Assembly: GCF_002896965.1 (NCBI RefSeq)
Contig: NZ_LYMM01000003.1
Span: forward strand, 62,001 to 126,000
Direction of reading: 5' to 3'
DNA length: 64,000 nucleotides
From: Novosphingobium guangzhouense
Lineage (GTDB): Bacteria; Pseudomonadota; Alphaproteobacteria; Sphingomonadales; Sphingomonadaceae
In this document: positions 37,100-46,522 of the stretch, in pieces
Layout of the letters: every line of letters starts with the position of its first letter
How positions within the stretch are numbered: position 1 is the stretch's first letter
Translations under genes and position numbers: made by a program
Notes under the pieces: generated by a model
Told to the model about the DNA's origin: nothing
The model's database searches: none
The model's input: only the letters and a program-made list of their open reading frames with translations

Positions 37100-38383
37100 G
37101 TGGGTGATCAGGCTAAACTGAGCGTCGGTGGCGCGGAAAACGACTACGCGGTGCTCAAGGGCAGCGTCGGGCCGGATGTGATCGACATCCGCAAGCTCTA
37201 TGCCCAGACCGGCAAGTTCACGTTCGATCCCGGCTTCACCTCGACGGCCAGCTGCGAATCCGCGCTGACCTACATCGACGGCGACGAAGGCGTGCTGCTG
37301 CATCGCGGCTATCCGATCGGCCAGCTGGCTGAAAACTCGTCGTTCATGGAAACGAGCTACCTGCTGCTGAACGGCGAACTGCCCAGCAAGGACGAACTGA
37401 CCTCGTTCGAGAACACCATCACGCGCCACACCATGCTGCACGAGCAGCTGGCCACCTTCTACCGCGGTTTTCGCCGTGACGCGCACCCGATGGCCATCAT
37501 GTGCGGCGTTGTCGGCGCGCTTTCGGCGTTCTACCACGATTCGACCGACATCTCCGACCCCGAGCATCGCAAGATCAGCTCGCACCGTCTGATCGCCAAG
37601 ATGCCGACCATCGCGGCAATGGCGTACAAGTATTCGGTCGGCCAGCCCTTCGTCTATCCCGACAACAAGCTGAGCTACACCGGCAACTTCCTGCGCATGA
37701 CCTTCGGCGTGCCGGCTGAAGAATACGAAGTGATCCCTGCCGTCGAAAAGGCGATGGACCGCATCTTCATCCTCCATGCCGACCATGAGCAGAACGCTTC
37801 GACCTCGACCGTGCGCCTCGCCGGTTCTTCGGGCGCCAACCCGTTCGCGTGTATTGCGGCCGGCATCGCCTGCCTCTGGGGCCCTGCCCACGGCGGCGCG
37901 AACGAAGCCGCGCTCAACATGCTGAAGGAAATCGGCACCCCCGATCGCATCCAGCACTACATCGACCGCGCGAAGGACAAGAACGATCCGTTCCGCCTGA
38001 TGGGCTTCGGCCACCGCGTCTACAAGAACTACGACCCGCGCGCGACCGTTATGCAGTCGACCGTGCGTGAGGTGTTCGATGCGCTCAAGGTCAATGACCC
38101 GCTGTTCGAAACCGCGCTGCGTCTCGAAGAGATCGCGCTCAGCGATCCGTACTTCGCAGAAAAGAAGCTGTTCCCGAACGTGGACTTCTATTCGGGCATC
38201 ATCCTGTCGGCGATCGGCTTCCCGACCACGATGTTCACCGTGCTCTTCGCCCTTGCCCGCACGGTGGGCTGGGTCGCGCAGTGGAACGAAATGATCTCGG
38301 ATCCCGGCCAGAAGATCGGCCGCCCGCGCCAGCTCTACACCGGCCCGACGCAGCGCGACTACGTGCCGCTCGACAAGCGTTAA
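37100..38383 (+). CDS. gltA: citrate synthase
   Basis: GltA (427 residues) makes citrate from oxaloacetate and acetyl-CoA. It is the Gram-negative hexameric type. Visible: [56 protein letters not shown] with an active-site His, [30 protein letters not shown] and [20 protein letters not shown] with the catalytic Asp. A GTG start at 37100 has AAGGAG seven bases upstream; a TTG at 37097 is also in frame but too close. A terminator follows. Confidence 0.97.
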   Translation: MGDQAKLSVGGAENDYAVLKGSVGPDVIDIRKLYAQTGKFTFDPGFTSTASCESALTYIDGDEGVLLHRGYPIGQLAENSSFMETSYLLLNGELPSKDELTSFENTITRHTMLHEQLATFYRGFRRDAHPMAIMCGVVGALSAFYHDSTDISDPEHRKISSHRLIAKMPTIAAMAYKYSVGQPFVYPDNKLSYTGNFLRMTFGVPAEEYEVIPAVEKAMDRIFILHADHEQNASTSTVRLAGSSGANPFACIAAGIACLWGPAHGGANEAALNMLKEIGTPDRIQHYIDRAKDKNDPFRLMGFGHRVYKNYDPRATVMQSTVREVFDALKVNDPLFETALRLEEIALSDPYFAEKKLFPNVDFYSGIILSAIGFPTTMFTVLFALARTVGWVAQWNEMISDPGQKIGRPRQLYTGPTQRDYVPLDKR

Positions 38384-38416
38384 GCTGTCTTCGCGAGGTT
38401 CGCGGCTACTCAAAAG

Positions 38417-38448
38417 AAGGGTCCTCGTTTCCGCGAGGGCCCTTTTTT
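38417..38448 (+). terminator. intrinsic terminator after gltA
   Basis: AAGGGTCCTCG (38417-38427) pairs with CGAGGGCCCTT (38434-38444), one G-U pair, then a T-run to 38448. Confidence 0.88.
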
Positions 38449-38549
38449 GTTCCTTTACTTAAGGAAAATGGCGACCCATTTGGACCATTTCGCCATAATC
38501 CGGCCGCATCCAACGCGCACGTTCGCGTCTCACAAAGGGGCACGCGAGC

Positions 38550-38747
38550 ATGATTTTCGTTCGAACATTGGCGATGATCGTTGGCCTGCTTGCGATAGCA
38601 GCGGGCGTATTCGTGGCCCTGCAAGGCACCGGCATACTGAAATGGCCCGCCGGCAGCGCCATGATCGGCGAACGCGCCTGGGCTGTGCGCGGCGCGGTAT
38701 TCGCAGCAGTGGGGGCAATCATCGTCTGGCTGGGCCGCAGGTGCTGA
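38550..38747 (+). CDS. small two-helix membrane protein, unknown function
   Basis: A 65-residue protein with helix one (VRTLAMIVGLLAIAAGVFVA) and helix two (GAVFAAVGAIIVWLGRRC) joined by a loop GTGILKWPAGSAMIGERAWA. The ATG follows AAAGGGGC by about six bases, and third positions are GC-rich. I recall similar unnamed proteins in sphingomonads. It lies between gltA and the convergent histidine-kinase-like gene, which ends three bases away. Confidence 0.7.
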   Translation: MIFVRTLAMIVGLLAIAAGVFVALQGTGILKWPAGSAMIGERAWAVRGAVFAAVGAIIVWLGRRC

Positions 38748-38750
38748 GAT

Positions 38751-40124
38751 TCAGCCCTCAGGGTCGAGCGGCACTTCCAGAATGAACCGGGCCCCTTGGC
38801 CCGGTGCGCTCTCGATCGAAAGCTCCCCATTCATCGCGCGCGCAAGACGCCGCGATATATACAGCCCCAGCCCGGAACCGCCGTCCCCGCTGCGCCCCAG
38901 ACGTTCGAATTTTTCGAATACCCTGCCCTGCTCCTCAAGGCTGAGCCCCGGACCTTCATCAGCGACGATGGCTCGGGCCCGATCACCATTCACATCCACT
39001 CGCACATCAACGCTGGTGCCTTCGGGCGAATAGCGGATAGCGTTTCCGATAAGGTTCAGCAGAACCTGCAGGACCCTGCGAAATTCCGCCAGCGCCGGGG
39101 CACTGTCTGCAGGAGCGGGCGTCGTGATCGAGATGCCCTTCTCTCGCGCGCGGACGCCCAGGATACCTGCTGCCTGACGCGCCACGTCTGACAAGTCGAT
39201 GTAGTCGGCAGTTGTCGAAAAGCTATCTGCCTCGACCACCTCAAGATCGGCCATGTCATCCAGCAAATCCAGGAGCAGCTTTCCGGCTCCCGCGATCTCG
39301 CCAGCATATTCCGCGTAGGCATCAGGCAATGGGCCTGCCAACCGGGTACGGATCGTCTCGGCGTTGGCGACGATGCGTGCAATCGGCTGCTTGAGCACGG
39401 GCGCAAGATCCTGGCCGACAAGTCCCCGTGGAGGAACCGGTGCTGCAGCTTGTGGAATCGCAACGCAGTCCGACGGAGCCTGATCCGACAGCAGCAGCAA
39501 TTCGAAGCCGGACGGCTCAAACCCTGGACGAATTTGCGGAATCAGCGAAACGCGCCATGGGCGGCTACTCCCCGCAAAGACAACCGGCCCCCCGTCCAGC
39601 AAGCGCCAATGGAGCGGCTGCTGGTGTGTTACATTCTCGGGCTGAAGAAAATCAGTCCAGCAACGCCCCACGCCCTGGGCCATCGCATCGGCCAATGGCG
39701 CAAGTTCAGAGCAATCGGTATTCGCGGCAATCAGGCGCTGCCCACTGTCCAGCCACGCCGTCAGCTCGGCAATCTGCCTGTCAATCGCTACCCGGCGCTC
39801 TTCCGCAACAGCACCGTCCTCGGAAATGAGAGCGGCCGTCTGCCAGCTGCGCACCACGATCGCGCAGCCCTCGCCTTCAGGATCGGCCTCAACCCAGAAT
39901 GTTATCGCATCGTTTCCATCCTGTGCGCTGATAGCCTGCGTCATACGGACGCATGCTCGGCGCGCCCTTCCGACAAGATCAAGCAATTCCGGCACCGCGA
40001 TCATACCCGGGATATCCCCGCCGCAACGCAACTGCAACGCGGCCAAGGGCTCATCAGCGCTTAGCAAACGATCCTGTCCGTCGGAGATCGCGCGGGCAAC
40101 AATGGTTCCTTCGTCCACTGTCAT
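38751..40124 (-). CDS. histidine-kinase-like protein lacking the phospho-acceptor histidine
   Basis: A 457-residue soluble protein with no membrane helix. Residues 1-230 form a PAS-like or unclassified sensory region. Residues 235-295 look like a dimerisation helix pair (QDLAPVLKQPIARIVANAET), but where HisKA has HExxxP the sequence is P242-V-L-K-Q-P247, so the acceptor His is absent. The ATPase domain is intact: NLIGNAIRYSPEG, DEGPGL (D389), FEKFERL and GSGLGLYISRRLA. It could be a pseudokinase or an ATP-binding scaffold. It overlaps the next upstream gene by 4 bases. Confidence 0.85.
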   Translation of the reverse strand: MTVDEGTIVARAISDGQDRLLSADEPLAALQLRCGGDIPGMIAVPELLDLVGRARRACVRMTQAISAQDGNDAITFWVEADPEGEGCAIVVRSWQTAALISEDGAVAEERRVAIDRQIAELTAWLDSGQRLIAANTDCSELAPLADAMAQGVGRCWTDFLQPENVTHQQPLHWRLLDGGPVVFAGSSRPWRVSLIPQIRPGFEPSGFELLLLSDQAPSDCVAIPQAAAPVPPRGLVGQDLAPVLKQPIARIVANAETIRTRLAGPLPDAYAEYAGEIAGAGKLLLDLLDDMADLEVVEADSFSTTADYIDLSDVARQAAGILGVRAREKGISITTPAPADSAPALAEFRRVLQVLLNLIGNAIRYSPEGTSVDVRVDVNGDRARAIVADEGPGLSLEEQGRVFEKFERLGRSGDGGSGLGLYISRRLARAMNGELSIESAPGQGARFILEVPLDPEG

Positions 40125-41056
40125 TTTGCACGGCCAGGTTGAGCAAGAATGGCGGCCGCGCGCATTGCATCGATGCCGGCCAATACAGCCGGCATCCCGG
40201 TCCGGCCATGGATCTCACGGATCTGCGCGTCCACAAGAGCCGCAGGAGTTCCCGCAGCCAGCAGCAGCAATGCAAGCCGCGTCTGCTGGCCCGGCTGCAT
40301 CGCTGCGACCAGCCCGTCGCGCGGTTGGCCGGAACGCGCGGCAAATGCCGTCAGAAACAGCGTTACGCCGCACGCACTTACCGGCGCTGTTGCTTCAAAG
40401 GCGTCGTCGGCGACGACCCGCTCTGCCACCATCAGCCGGTTGGAAATTTCATCATGACGGAGCCGAACTTCGGCTTCGACGGCTGCCACGCGATTTGAAA
40501 GGGCAGGTTCGGCTTCGACCAGCGCGCGAACGATGGCCAACACGGCATCAAGAACAGGGGCAGGCACCTCCACCAACGGAAGAGCCATGCGTCGTTGCCG
40601 ATCGACCCAGCGTGCCTGCGCAGTCAGGAACTCACGCATCAATGCATCACCTGCGGCGACCCGCGCCCGCACAAAAGGCGAGACGACGGGGTCGAGCCCC
40701 AGATGGGTACTCAACCGCTCGGTCAGTTGCCATTCCAGCGCAACGGCATGGGCATGTGCCAACACAATCGTGTCATCAAGGAAGGCTCGGCTCAAGACCG
40801 CCACCTCCTCGTGCGCGTGAGCACGCCGGTCTATACTCCCTATCAACGCATCCAGCACTTGTGCCGCGACATCCCTGAGAATGCCTTTCACCCGTGCAAG
40901 GACTTCCTCGGCAAACGAATTATCCGGTTCAGCAGCAACGAGATAGCGCAATACCGGCAGTGTCGAAGCGGCTGCGGCGCCCGAACGTGCAAGGTCACGC
41001 CGGATCGCGGCTTCGGCGCCTTGCAAATCTGCCGGAAGAGCTGCCTGATCGATCAT
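40121..41056 (-). CDS. helical protein of unknown function coupled to the kinase-like gene
   Basis: A 311-residue, mostly helical, Ala/Arg/Leu-rich soluble protein. No domain recognised. Landmarks are VLRYLVAAEPDNSFAEEVLA, FLDDTIVLAHAHAVALEWQL, and a C-terminal half with VTLFLTAFAARSGQPRDGLV. The stop overlaps the kinase-like start (ATGA), so the two proteins are likely made together and may interact. Upstream, 35 bases separate it from the nucleotidyltransferase-like gene. A distant relation to DUF2336 was considered and not supported by eye. Confidence 0.8.
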   Translation of the reverse strand: MIDQAALPADLQGAEAAIRRDLARSGAAAASTLPVLRYLVAAEPDNSFAEEVLARVKGILRDVAAQVLDALIGSIDRRAHAHEEVAVLSRAFLDDTIVLAHAHAVALEWQLTERLSTHLGLDPVVSPFVRARVAAGDALMREFLTAQARWVDRQRRMALPLVEVPAPVLDAVLAIVRALVEAEPALSNRVAAVEAEVRLRHDEISNRLMVAERVVADDAFEATAPVSACGVTLFLTAFAARSGQPRDGLVAAMQPGQQTRLALLLLAAGTPAALVDAQIREIHGRTGMPAVLAGIDAMRAAAILAQPGRAK

Positions 41057-41091
41057 ATGACCCGTCTAACCGGCATCTGGTTAATCCGAGG

Positions 41092-42294
41092 TTATCCGTC
41101 GCGCCGACGCGGCAGAACCAATGCCGCGACGACTATCCCGGCAGAAAGCAACCTTACTGCAAGAAGCACCTGCCCAAATCCCGAAGCGAATGCCAGTACC
41201 AGCCCCAACAGCGCGCGATCTGCAAACAGGGGGGCGAAACGGCCTGCAGCGATGCGTGGCAAAAGTACCAGCAGCATCATGAGGATCGCAGGCGTACAGA
41301 GCCACGCAAGTACAGGTTCGCCCGGAAAACGCGGCGTGTCCAGCAGGATAAGTGCTGCAAACACAACGTCCACCAACCAGACCAACGCATCGGCACGCGG
41401 AATGGCTGGCGAAACCTGCCCCAGGGCATGGCGCTCGGCCGCCCGCAACAGGCGGCTCGCCTCGACAAGCAGCCAGGCGATGGCGAGCAATGCAAATGCA
41501 CACCACAGGAACCCAAGCCAACCGGCGCCCGCAGCGATGCCAAGTGCCACCAGCACGGCGACCGAAACGACGTTGCTCGCATTACCCGCATGCAGAAGGG
41601 ATGAGCCGAAACTGAGCACCGCGAACCGCGCCACTGTTCGCCCGGGTGTACGGGCATCGCTCTGCGCGAAACGCGTGCGCATCCACTCATCTTCCAGCGC
41701 ATAGGCCTCGGCCTCGCTTCGCACCATGCGCCAGCCCGATCCCGCGCGCGTCGTCGCGGGAACTTCGCGCATGGCGATGCCCGACTGAAGCGCGATGCGC
41801 GTAAGTGCCGAAACGGCGTCAACGTCCATAGGCAATTCATGCAGACGCTCGACCAGCGCGCCCGGCACACGCATCAGTCCCGCCGTGGCGCGATTGATAT
41901 CGATCCGTTCAAAGCCTGCTGCCAGCGCGCCCTCAACCGGTTGAACCAGCACAACCGGCGCCCGACCTTCAAGTAGAGCTGCGGCCGCTGTTGGATCGGA
42001 GAATAACCCTTCGGATATGACGACGAGTTCGTCGCCGGCGGTGACCAGACCTGCCAGCTGCCCGGCGCCCGTCGCTATCGCAAACTGCAGCCCGGCGTCC
42101 TCGGCATCGTGCTGAAGCGAGATCAATTCAGGAGAAGTATCACGGGCCATGCAAATGACCCGCTGGCATTCGAGCGCCAGAGCCATTCCAAGCTGATGCT
42201 GCGCAACGCTTGCGCCAGCCACGCGCAGAAAAGCACGCGGAAACGGCTGCCCCGACGCCGCAGCCTCCGTCATGGCCAACAATGCTATACGCAA
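41092..42294 (-). CDS. nucleotidyltransferase-like membrane protein, unknown function
   Basis: A 400-residue protein. Residues 1 to about 190 resemble a divergent sugar-nucleotide/NTP transferase fold (GQPFPRAFLRVAGASVAQHQ, then FERIDINRATAGLMRVPG and LPMDVDAVSALTRIAL), but a clear metal-binding Asp pair is not certain. Residues 240-400 hold five to six membrane helices, opening VARFAVLSFGSSLLHAGNAS. The layout resembles NTP-transferase/CDP-alcohol transferase fusions, but the diagnostic CDP-alcohol motif is missing. Start: TTG at 42294, eight bases after GGAG; an ATG at 42273 is possible. Confidence 0.7.
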   Translation of the reverse strand: MRIALLAMTEAAASGQPFPRAFLRVAGASVAQHQLGMALALECQRVICMARDTSPELISLQHDAEDAGLQFAIATGAGQLAGLVTAGDELVVISEGLFSDPTAAAALLEGRAPVVLVQPVEGALAAGFERIDINRATAGLMRVPGALVERLHELPMDVDAVSALTRIALQSGIAMREVPATTRAGSGWRMVRSEAEAYALEDEWMRTRFAQSDARTPGRTVARFAVLSFGSSLLHAGNASNVVSVAVLVALGIAAGAGWLGFLWCAFALLAIAWLLVEASRLLRAAERHALGQVSPAIPRADALVWLVDVVFAALILLDTPRFPGEPVLAWLCTPAILMMLLVLLPRIAAGRFAPLFADRALLGLVLAFASGFGQVLLAVRLLSAGIVVAALVLPRRRDG

Positions 42295-42529
42295 ATTCGA
42301 AACTCCAGCACCGCGATGGATGTAGGCAGGTCCGCGCCATGTGCCAAGCCAAAGCAGAGCATCGGATTCCGGAAAACTCCGCTGACATGGCACCGGTCGA
42401 ACTCATCGGCCCCGCGTTCAATGCCATCCGCGTCACCTGGATCGTCCGCTAGTCCGCCATTTCCCCAGCTTAATCTTACAAGTGCCCAACCGGGGTTTAT
42501 CAGTGCGATCGACGTGGTATTCTGACGGA

Positions 42530-45172
42530 ATGGTTGGGGAAAACAGGATCATCGCATTCGGCGCAGGCACCGGCGAGAAACCGGAAACGCAGGCACCGGA
42601 ACTCGCCGTCGAGACGGCGTCTGAGGCTGACGCTGCCGAAGCCTGGGATCAGGCGTGGGTAGCGCCTGCCCCCTTGGAAATCGAAGACGAACGCCCTTCC
42701 CGCCCGGAATGGGGGGCAGTCGTTTTTGCCGGGGCCGTGGTACTCGCGTGGACCGCAGTCTTCGTTTTCGCACGCCTTGCGATTCTACAAAGCGGCATAC
42801 CTTTCTCCGAAGTCCCTGCCCTCATCATGCAATGGAGCGTGCCGGTCCTGCTGGTCGGAGTGGTATGGCTGGTCGTCATGCGCCACAGCGCCCGTGAAAG
42901 TCGGCGATTTGGCCGCATAGCCCGTTCGCTCTCGGCTGAATCCGCTATTCTTGAGCACCGACTGACCACGGTGAATCGCGAACTGAGCCTGGCCCGTGAA
43001 TTCCTCGCCTCACAGTCACGCGATCTCGAAACGCTGGGCCGCATCGCGACGGAGCGTCTCTCGCAAAATGCAGAGCGTCTGCAGGAACTTGTTCAGGACA
43101 ACGGTTCCCGGATCGATTCCATCAGTTCGGTAAGCACCGCTGCACTCGACAACATGGAGAAACTACGCGGCCAGTTGCCGGTCATCGCCAGTTCGGCAAA
43201 GGACGTAACGAATAACATCGCCAATGCCGGGCGTTCCGCGCACGCGCAGTTGGAAGACATGATCAATGGCTTCAATCGTCTGAACGAGTTCGGGTCGGCC
43301 AGCACGCGGCAAGTCTCCATGTTGCGCGATCAGGTCAACGATACGCTGGACGGCTTCAATGCGCGGTGTGAGCAGCTTGAACAGGCCGTCGCAGGGCGCT
43401 TTATCGCTCTGGACGAACGTGGTGAGGATTTCCGCACCCGGCTGGACAAGCATGAGGCGGACGCCCTGGCCGCAATCCGCGCGCGCGCAAAGGCGCTGAC
43501 CGACGAGATTGACGAAGGCCGCCAGCAGTTGGACCGCCAGGAGGCGGAAAGCCTCACGTCGCTTCGTGCCCGCCTTGTTGCCCTTCGTGACGAGAGCGAT
43601 GTGGTTTCGCGCGCCCTGCGCCATGCAGAAGAACGCGCGATCGAACATCTGCGCGCCTCGCTTGCCGATCTTTCCGAAGAACAGGCCAGCGCCGGCACTG
43701 CCATCATGGAGGCACAGCAGGGTGCCATCGAGGCGCTTAACGACCGCCTGGAAGCCATCAGTTCCGAAGCTCGCCACGTCGATGAGTCGATCGGGCTGCG
43801 CGCCGAACGGCTTGCGATGGAAGCGCAGGATCGCCAGTCGCGGCAGGTCGAACAGGAGCGGCATGCGATTGCACGCATCGACCACATGCTCGGCGAACTC
43901 GATGCCTCTATTGCGGAACGCCTTGAACGACACCGTATTCAGGCCGCAGCACTGGCTGAACGGTCCGCGGCGGTAACGGCAGAGCTCGGACGTTTCGAAG
44001 CCCGCCTCGAAACCATCGCCGGCCAGACCGCCGAGGCGGAAGAACGCATCGCATCCAGCCTTGCCGCGCTTACCGATCGCCTCACGGCAGCGCGGGCAAC
44101 GCTGGCCGTTACCGATGGTGAAGTCGAAAAGCTTACCGACGATAGTGTGCGCCTCCTCGAACTCATCCAGGCAAGCGCGCGCCAGACCGGCAGCGCCCTT
44201 CCTGAAGCTCTGGAGGTTTCCGAAGATCGCTTGCGTCGTATCCAGGACGCCCTCGGCGGCGTGCTCACGCAGCTTCGTGAAGCAGTTCAGGGTGGTGAGG
44301 ATGTGGCAGCGGAAATCGGCGTCTCCGGCCGTGACCTTGATGCCCTTCTGGCCGGACTTTCGCAGGCGCAATCGCAGATCGCCTCACGCGGCGCCGACCA
44401 TGCGGCTCTTCTGAGCCGCTTGCAGGATACTCTCGGCGAAATCGACGCGGCCACGCAAACCGCCGCGGACAAGGCCGGCGGCGCGCTGATCGGCGCGCTC
44501 GCTGCCTTGGGCACAACGCTGGACGAAACCGTGTCCGCCATCGAGGAAGACAGCGCGGAACGCATCACCCGCATCGCGGATACGCTTGGCGATGAAAGCG
44601 CAGCGGCCATCGACAAGGCAATGCGCGGCAAAGTGGCGGAAATCTCTGGTCAGCTTGAGCAGGCAGTCGCCCACGCCTCCGGCGTCACGCGCGAAGCCAC
44701 CACGCAATTGCGTGAACAGATCGCCAAAGTCGACGATCTGGTCGGCAATCTGGAAGGCCGCGTGACGCAGGCGCGCGCGCAAGCAGAAGAGCAAGTCGAC
44801 AACGATTTTGCCCGGCGCGCGGCGTTCATCACCGAATCGCTTAATTCCAATGCGATAGATATCGCCACCGTGCTGTCAGGTGAAATCGCCGATAGCGCCT
44901 GGGCCGCCTATCTGCGTGGTGATCGAGGGATTTTTACCCGCCGAGCGGTGCGCCTGCTCGATGCCGGGGAAGTGAAAGCGATACAGCAGATCTTCGAGCG
45001 CGACGACGCGTTTCGCGCAAACGTGAGCCGCTACATCCACGATTTCGAAGGTATCTTGCGGCAGGTCCTGTCGACGCGCGATGGCAATGCGCTGGGCGTT
45101 ACCCTGCTGTCATCAGACATGGGCAAGCTTTACGTGGCGCTGGCACAGGGCATCGAGCGTCTTCGCGGCTAA
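42530..45172 (+). CDS. large coiled-coil inner-membrane protein, TipN-like architecture
   Basis: An 880-residue protein. The first 60 residues are acidic and disordered, followed by two membrane helices (about 62-85, and 98-117). The rest is a long alpha-helical coiled coil with heptad-like Glu/Arg/Ala/Leu spacing to about residue 790, then a conserved-looking C-terminus (GDRGIFTRRAVRLLDAGEVK and LSSDMGKLYVALAQGIERLR). Caulobacter TipN has the same plan: about 880 residues, two N-terminal helices, a long coiled coil. Homology is not shown. It diverges from the kinase-like cluster. Confidence 0.85.
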   Translation: MVGENRIIAFGAGTGEKPETQAPELAVETASEADAAEAWDQAWVAPAPLEIEDERPSRPEWGAVVFAGAVVLAWTAVFVFARLAILQSGIPFSEVPALIMQWSVPVLLVGVVWLVVMRHSARESRRFGRIARSLSAESAILEHRLTTVNRELSLAREFLASQSRDLETLGRIATERLSQNAERLQELVQDNGSRIDSISSVSTAALDNMEKLRGQLPVIASSAKDVTNNIANAGRSAHAQLEDMINGFNRLNEFGSASTRQVSMLRDQVNDTLDGFNARCEQLEQAVAGRFIALDERGEDFRTRLDKHEADALAAIRARAKALTDEIDEGRQQLDRQEAESLTSLRARLVALRDESDVVSRALRHAEERAIEHLRASLADLSEEQASAGTAIMEAQQGAIEALNDRLEAISSEARHVDESIGLRAERLAMEAQDRQSRQVEQERHAIARIDHMLGELDASIAERLERHRIQAAALAERSAAVTAELGRFEARLETIAGQTAEAEERIASSLAALTDRLTAARATLAVTDGEVEKLTDDSVRLLELIQASARQTGSALPEALEVSEDRLRRIQDALGGVLTQLREAVQGGEDVAAEIGVSGRDLDALLAGLSQAQSQIASRGADHAALLSRLQDTLGEIDAATQTAADKAGGALIGALAALGTTLDETVSAIEEDSAERITRIADTLGDESAAAIDKAMRGKVAEISGQLEQAVAHASGVTREATTQLREQIAKVDDLVGNLEGRVTQARAQAEEQVDNDFARRAAFITESLNSNAIDIATVLSGEIADSAWAAYLRGDRGIFTRRAVRLLDAGEVKAIQQIFERDDAFRANVSRYIHDFEGILRQVLSTRDGNALGVTLLSSDMGKLYVALAQGIERLRG

Positions 45173-45190
45173 CCCGTTCGGTCTTAGCCC

Positions 45191-46162
45191 TCAACTTTCG
45201 GTGCGGTCGATCTGGCGATAGATCGCACCGACATGCGCTTCGCCGCGTGCTGCAGCCAGTTGCTCCTGCCGCTGACGCTCCCGATACGCTGCCCGCTGTT
45301 CATCCGTCCGTTCAGCATGACAACCGGGGCAGCTCACCCCTTCTTCGTAGAACGGGGACGCGCGATCATCCTCGCTCACCGGACGACGGCAGGCATGGCA
45401 CAGTTCGAAACTGCCTTGAACAAGCCCATGCCCGATGGTCACGCGCTGGTCGAAGACGAAGCATTCGCCTTCCCAAAGGCTTTCTTCCTGCGGCACCGTC
45501 TCCAGGTACTTCAGAATCCCGCCCTTGAGGTGATAGACCTCATCGACCCCTTCCTGCTTGAGAAACGCAGTCGATTTTTCACAGCGGATGCCGCCAGTGC
45601 AGAACATGGCGACGCGAGGCTGCGCGCCGGCACCCAGCAAGCGCTCCCGCTCCGCGCGAAACCATCCCGGAAAATCCCGGAAAGTCTGCGTTTCAGGATC
45701 GATTGCGCCGGCGAACGTCCCGACAGCGACTTCATAGTCGTTGCGAGTGTCGATCACGATCGTTCCGGGATCGGAAATCAGAGCGTTCCAGTCCTGCGGA
45801 TCGACGTAAGTGCCAACACTGGCCAGCGGATCGATATCCGGCTCCCCCATCGTCACAATCTCACGCTTGAGGCGCACTTTCATCCGATGGAACGGCATTT
45901 CGGCCGCATCGGAAAACTTCACATCGACATCGGCGCAACCGGGAATTTGGCGGATATAGGCCAGAACGGCGTCAATTCCGTCAGGCACGCCTGCGATAGT
46001 ACCGTTGATCCCCTCTCCCGCCAGCAGCAGCGTGCCGCGGATACCATGCGTGCGGCACAACGCCTCCAGCGGCGCCTTCAGCAACGCCGGGCTGTCAAAA
46101 CGGGTGAAGCAGTAAAGCGCAGCCACGCAAAGGCGCGGCTCTGTCGTATCCAGCGGGTCCAT
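45191..46162 (-). CDS. trhO: tRNA uridine(34) hydroxylase TrhO (rhodanese-domain protein)
   Basis: A 323-residue YceA/TrhO-family protein that hydroxylates uridine 34 in certain tRNAs. The N-terminal half is the UPF0176 domain ([20 protein letters not shown]). The rhodanese domain follows ([19 protein letters not shown]) with the catalytic Cys in [20 protein letters not shown] Cys-rich C-terminus (CHACRRPV and CPGCHAE) may bind zinc. The ATG at 46162 has AAGGGC upstream. It converges on the coiled-coil gene with 18 bases between stops. Confidence 0.94.
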   Translation of the reverse strand: MDPLDTTEPRLCVAALYCFTRFDSPALLKAPLEALCRTHGIRGTLLLAGEGINGTIAGVPDGIDAVLAYIRQIPGCADVDVKFSDAAEMPFHRMKVRLKREIVTMGEPDIDPLASVGTYVDPQDWNALISDPGTIVIDTRNDYEVAVGTFAGAIDPETQTFRDFPGWFRAERERLLGAGAQPRVAMFCTGGIRCEKSTAFLKQEGVDEVYHLKGGILKYLETVPQEESLWEGECFVFDQRVTIGHGLVQGSFELCHACRRPVSEDDRASPFYEEGVSCPGCHAERTDEQRAAYRERQRQEQLAAARGEAHVGAIYRQIDRTES

Positions 46163-46221
46163 GGCTTGCCCTTTAGCGCCAAAAGCGCCCAAAGCCAAAA
46201 CCCGCTGTTCAATATGCGGCT

Positions 46222-46518
46222 TCAGTAGCCCAGATCATCAACCGGCGGTTTGCCAAGAATATTGATGTCGGCCACCGTGATCCATTGCTCCACGTAATTG
46301 ACGTAGAACAGGCCGAACAGCGCCAAGGCCAGAATGCTTGCACGAACAGCTACGAGCCGCGGCCGAAAATTGACCGGTGCACTGGTCGCGTGCCCCTTTT
46401 CGACAACATGGCCTTCGACCTCATCGGGCGTGCGCAAACCGATCGGCAGAACCACGAAGGCGCTCAACACCCAGAACAGCGCGTAAATCGCCACCATCGA
46501 GGTCCAGTTCATTGCCAT
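46222..46518 (-). CDS. DUF1467 family small membrane protein
   Basis: A 98-residue protein with two membrane helices: [20 protein letters not shown], then [20 protein letters not shown]. Between them is the family's [20 protein letters not shown] loop. This is the DUF1467 pattern, frequent in alphaproteobacteria, function unknown. The ATG at 46518 has GGAGGA eight bases upstream, and the gene starts four bases after the rnj stop. It is the last gene of the nuo-birA-coaX-rnj chain. Confidence 0.9.
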   Translation of the reverse strand: MAMNWTSMVAIYALFWVLSAFVVLPIGLRTPDEVEGHVVEKGHATSAPVNFRPRLVAVRASILALALFGLFYVNYVEQWITVADINILGKPPVDDLGY

Positions 46519-46522
46519 TGCG

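Noticed and set aside
40121..41056. DUF2336 assignment for the helical protein
   Set aside because: The repeating helical pattern of that family was not visible by eye; left as unknown.
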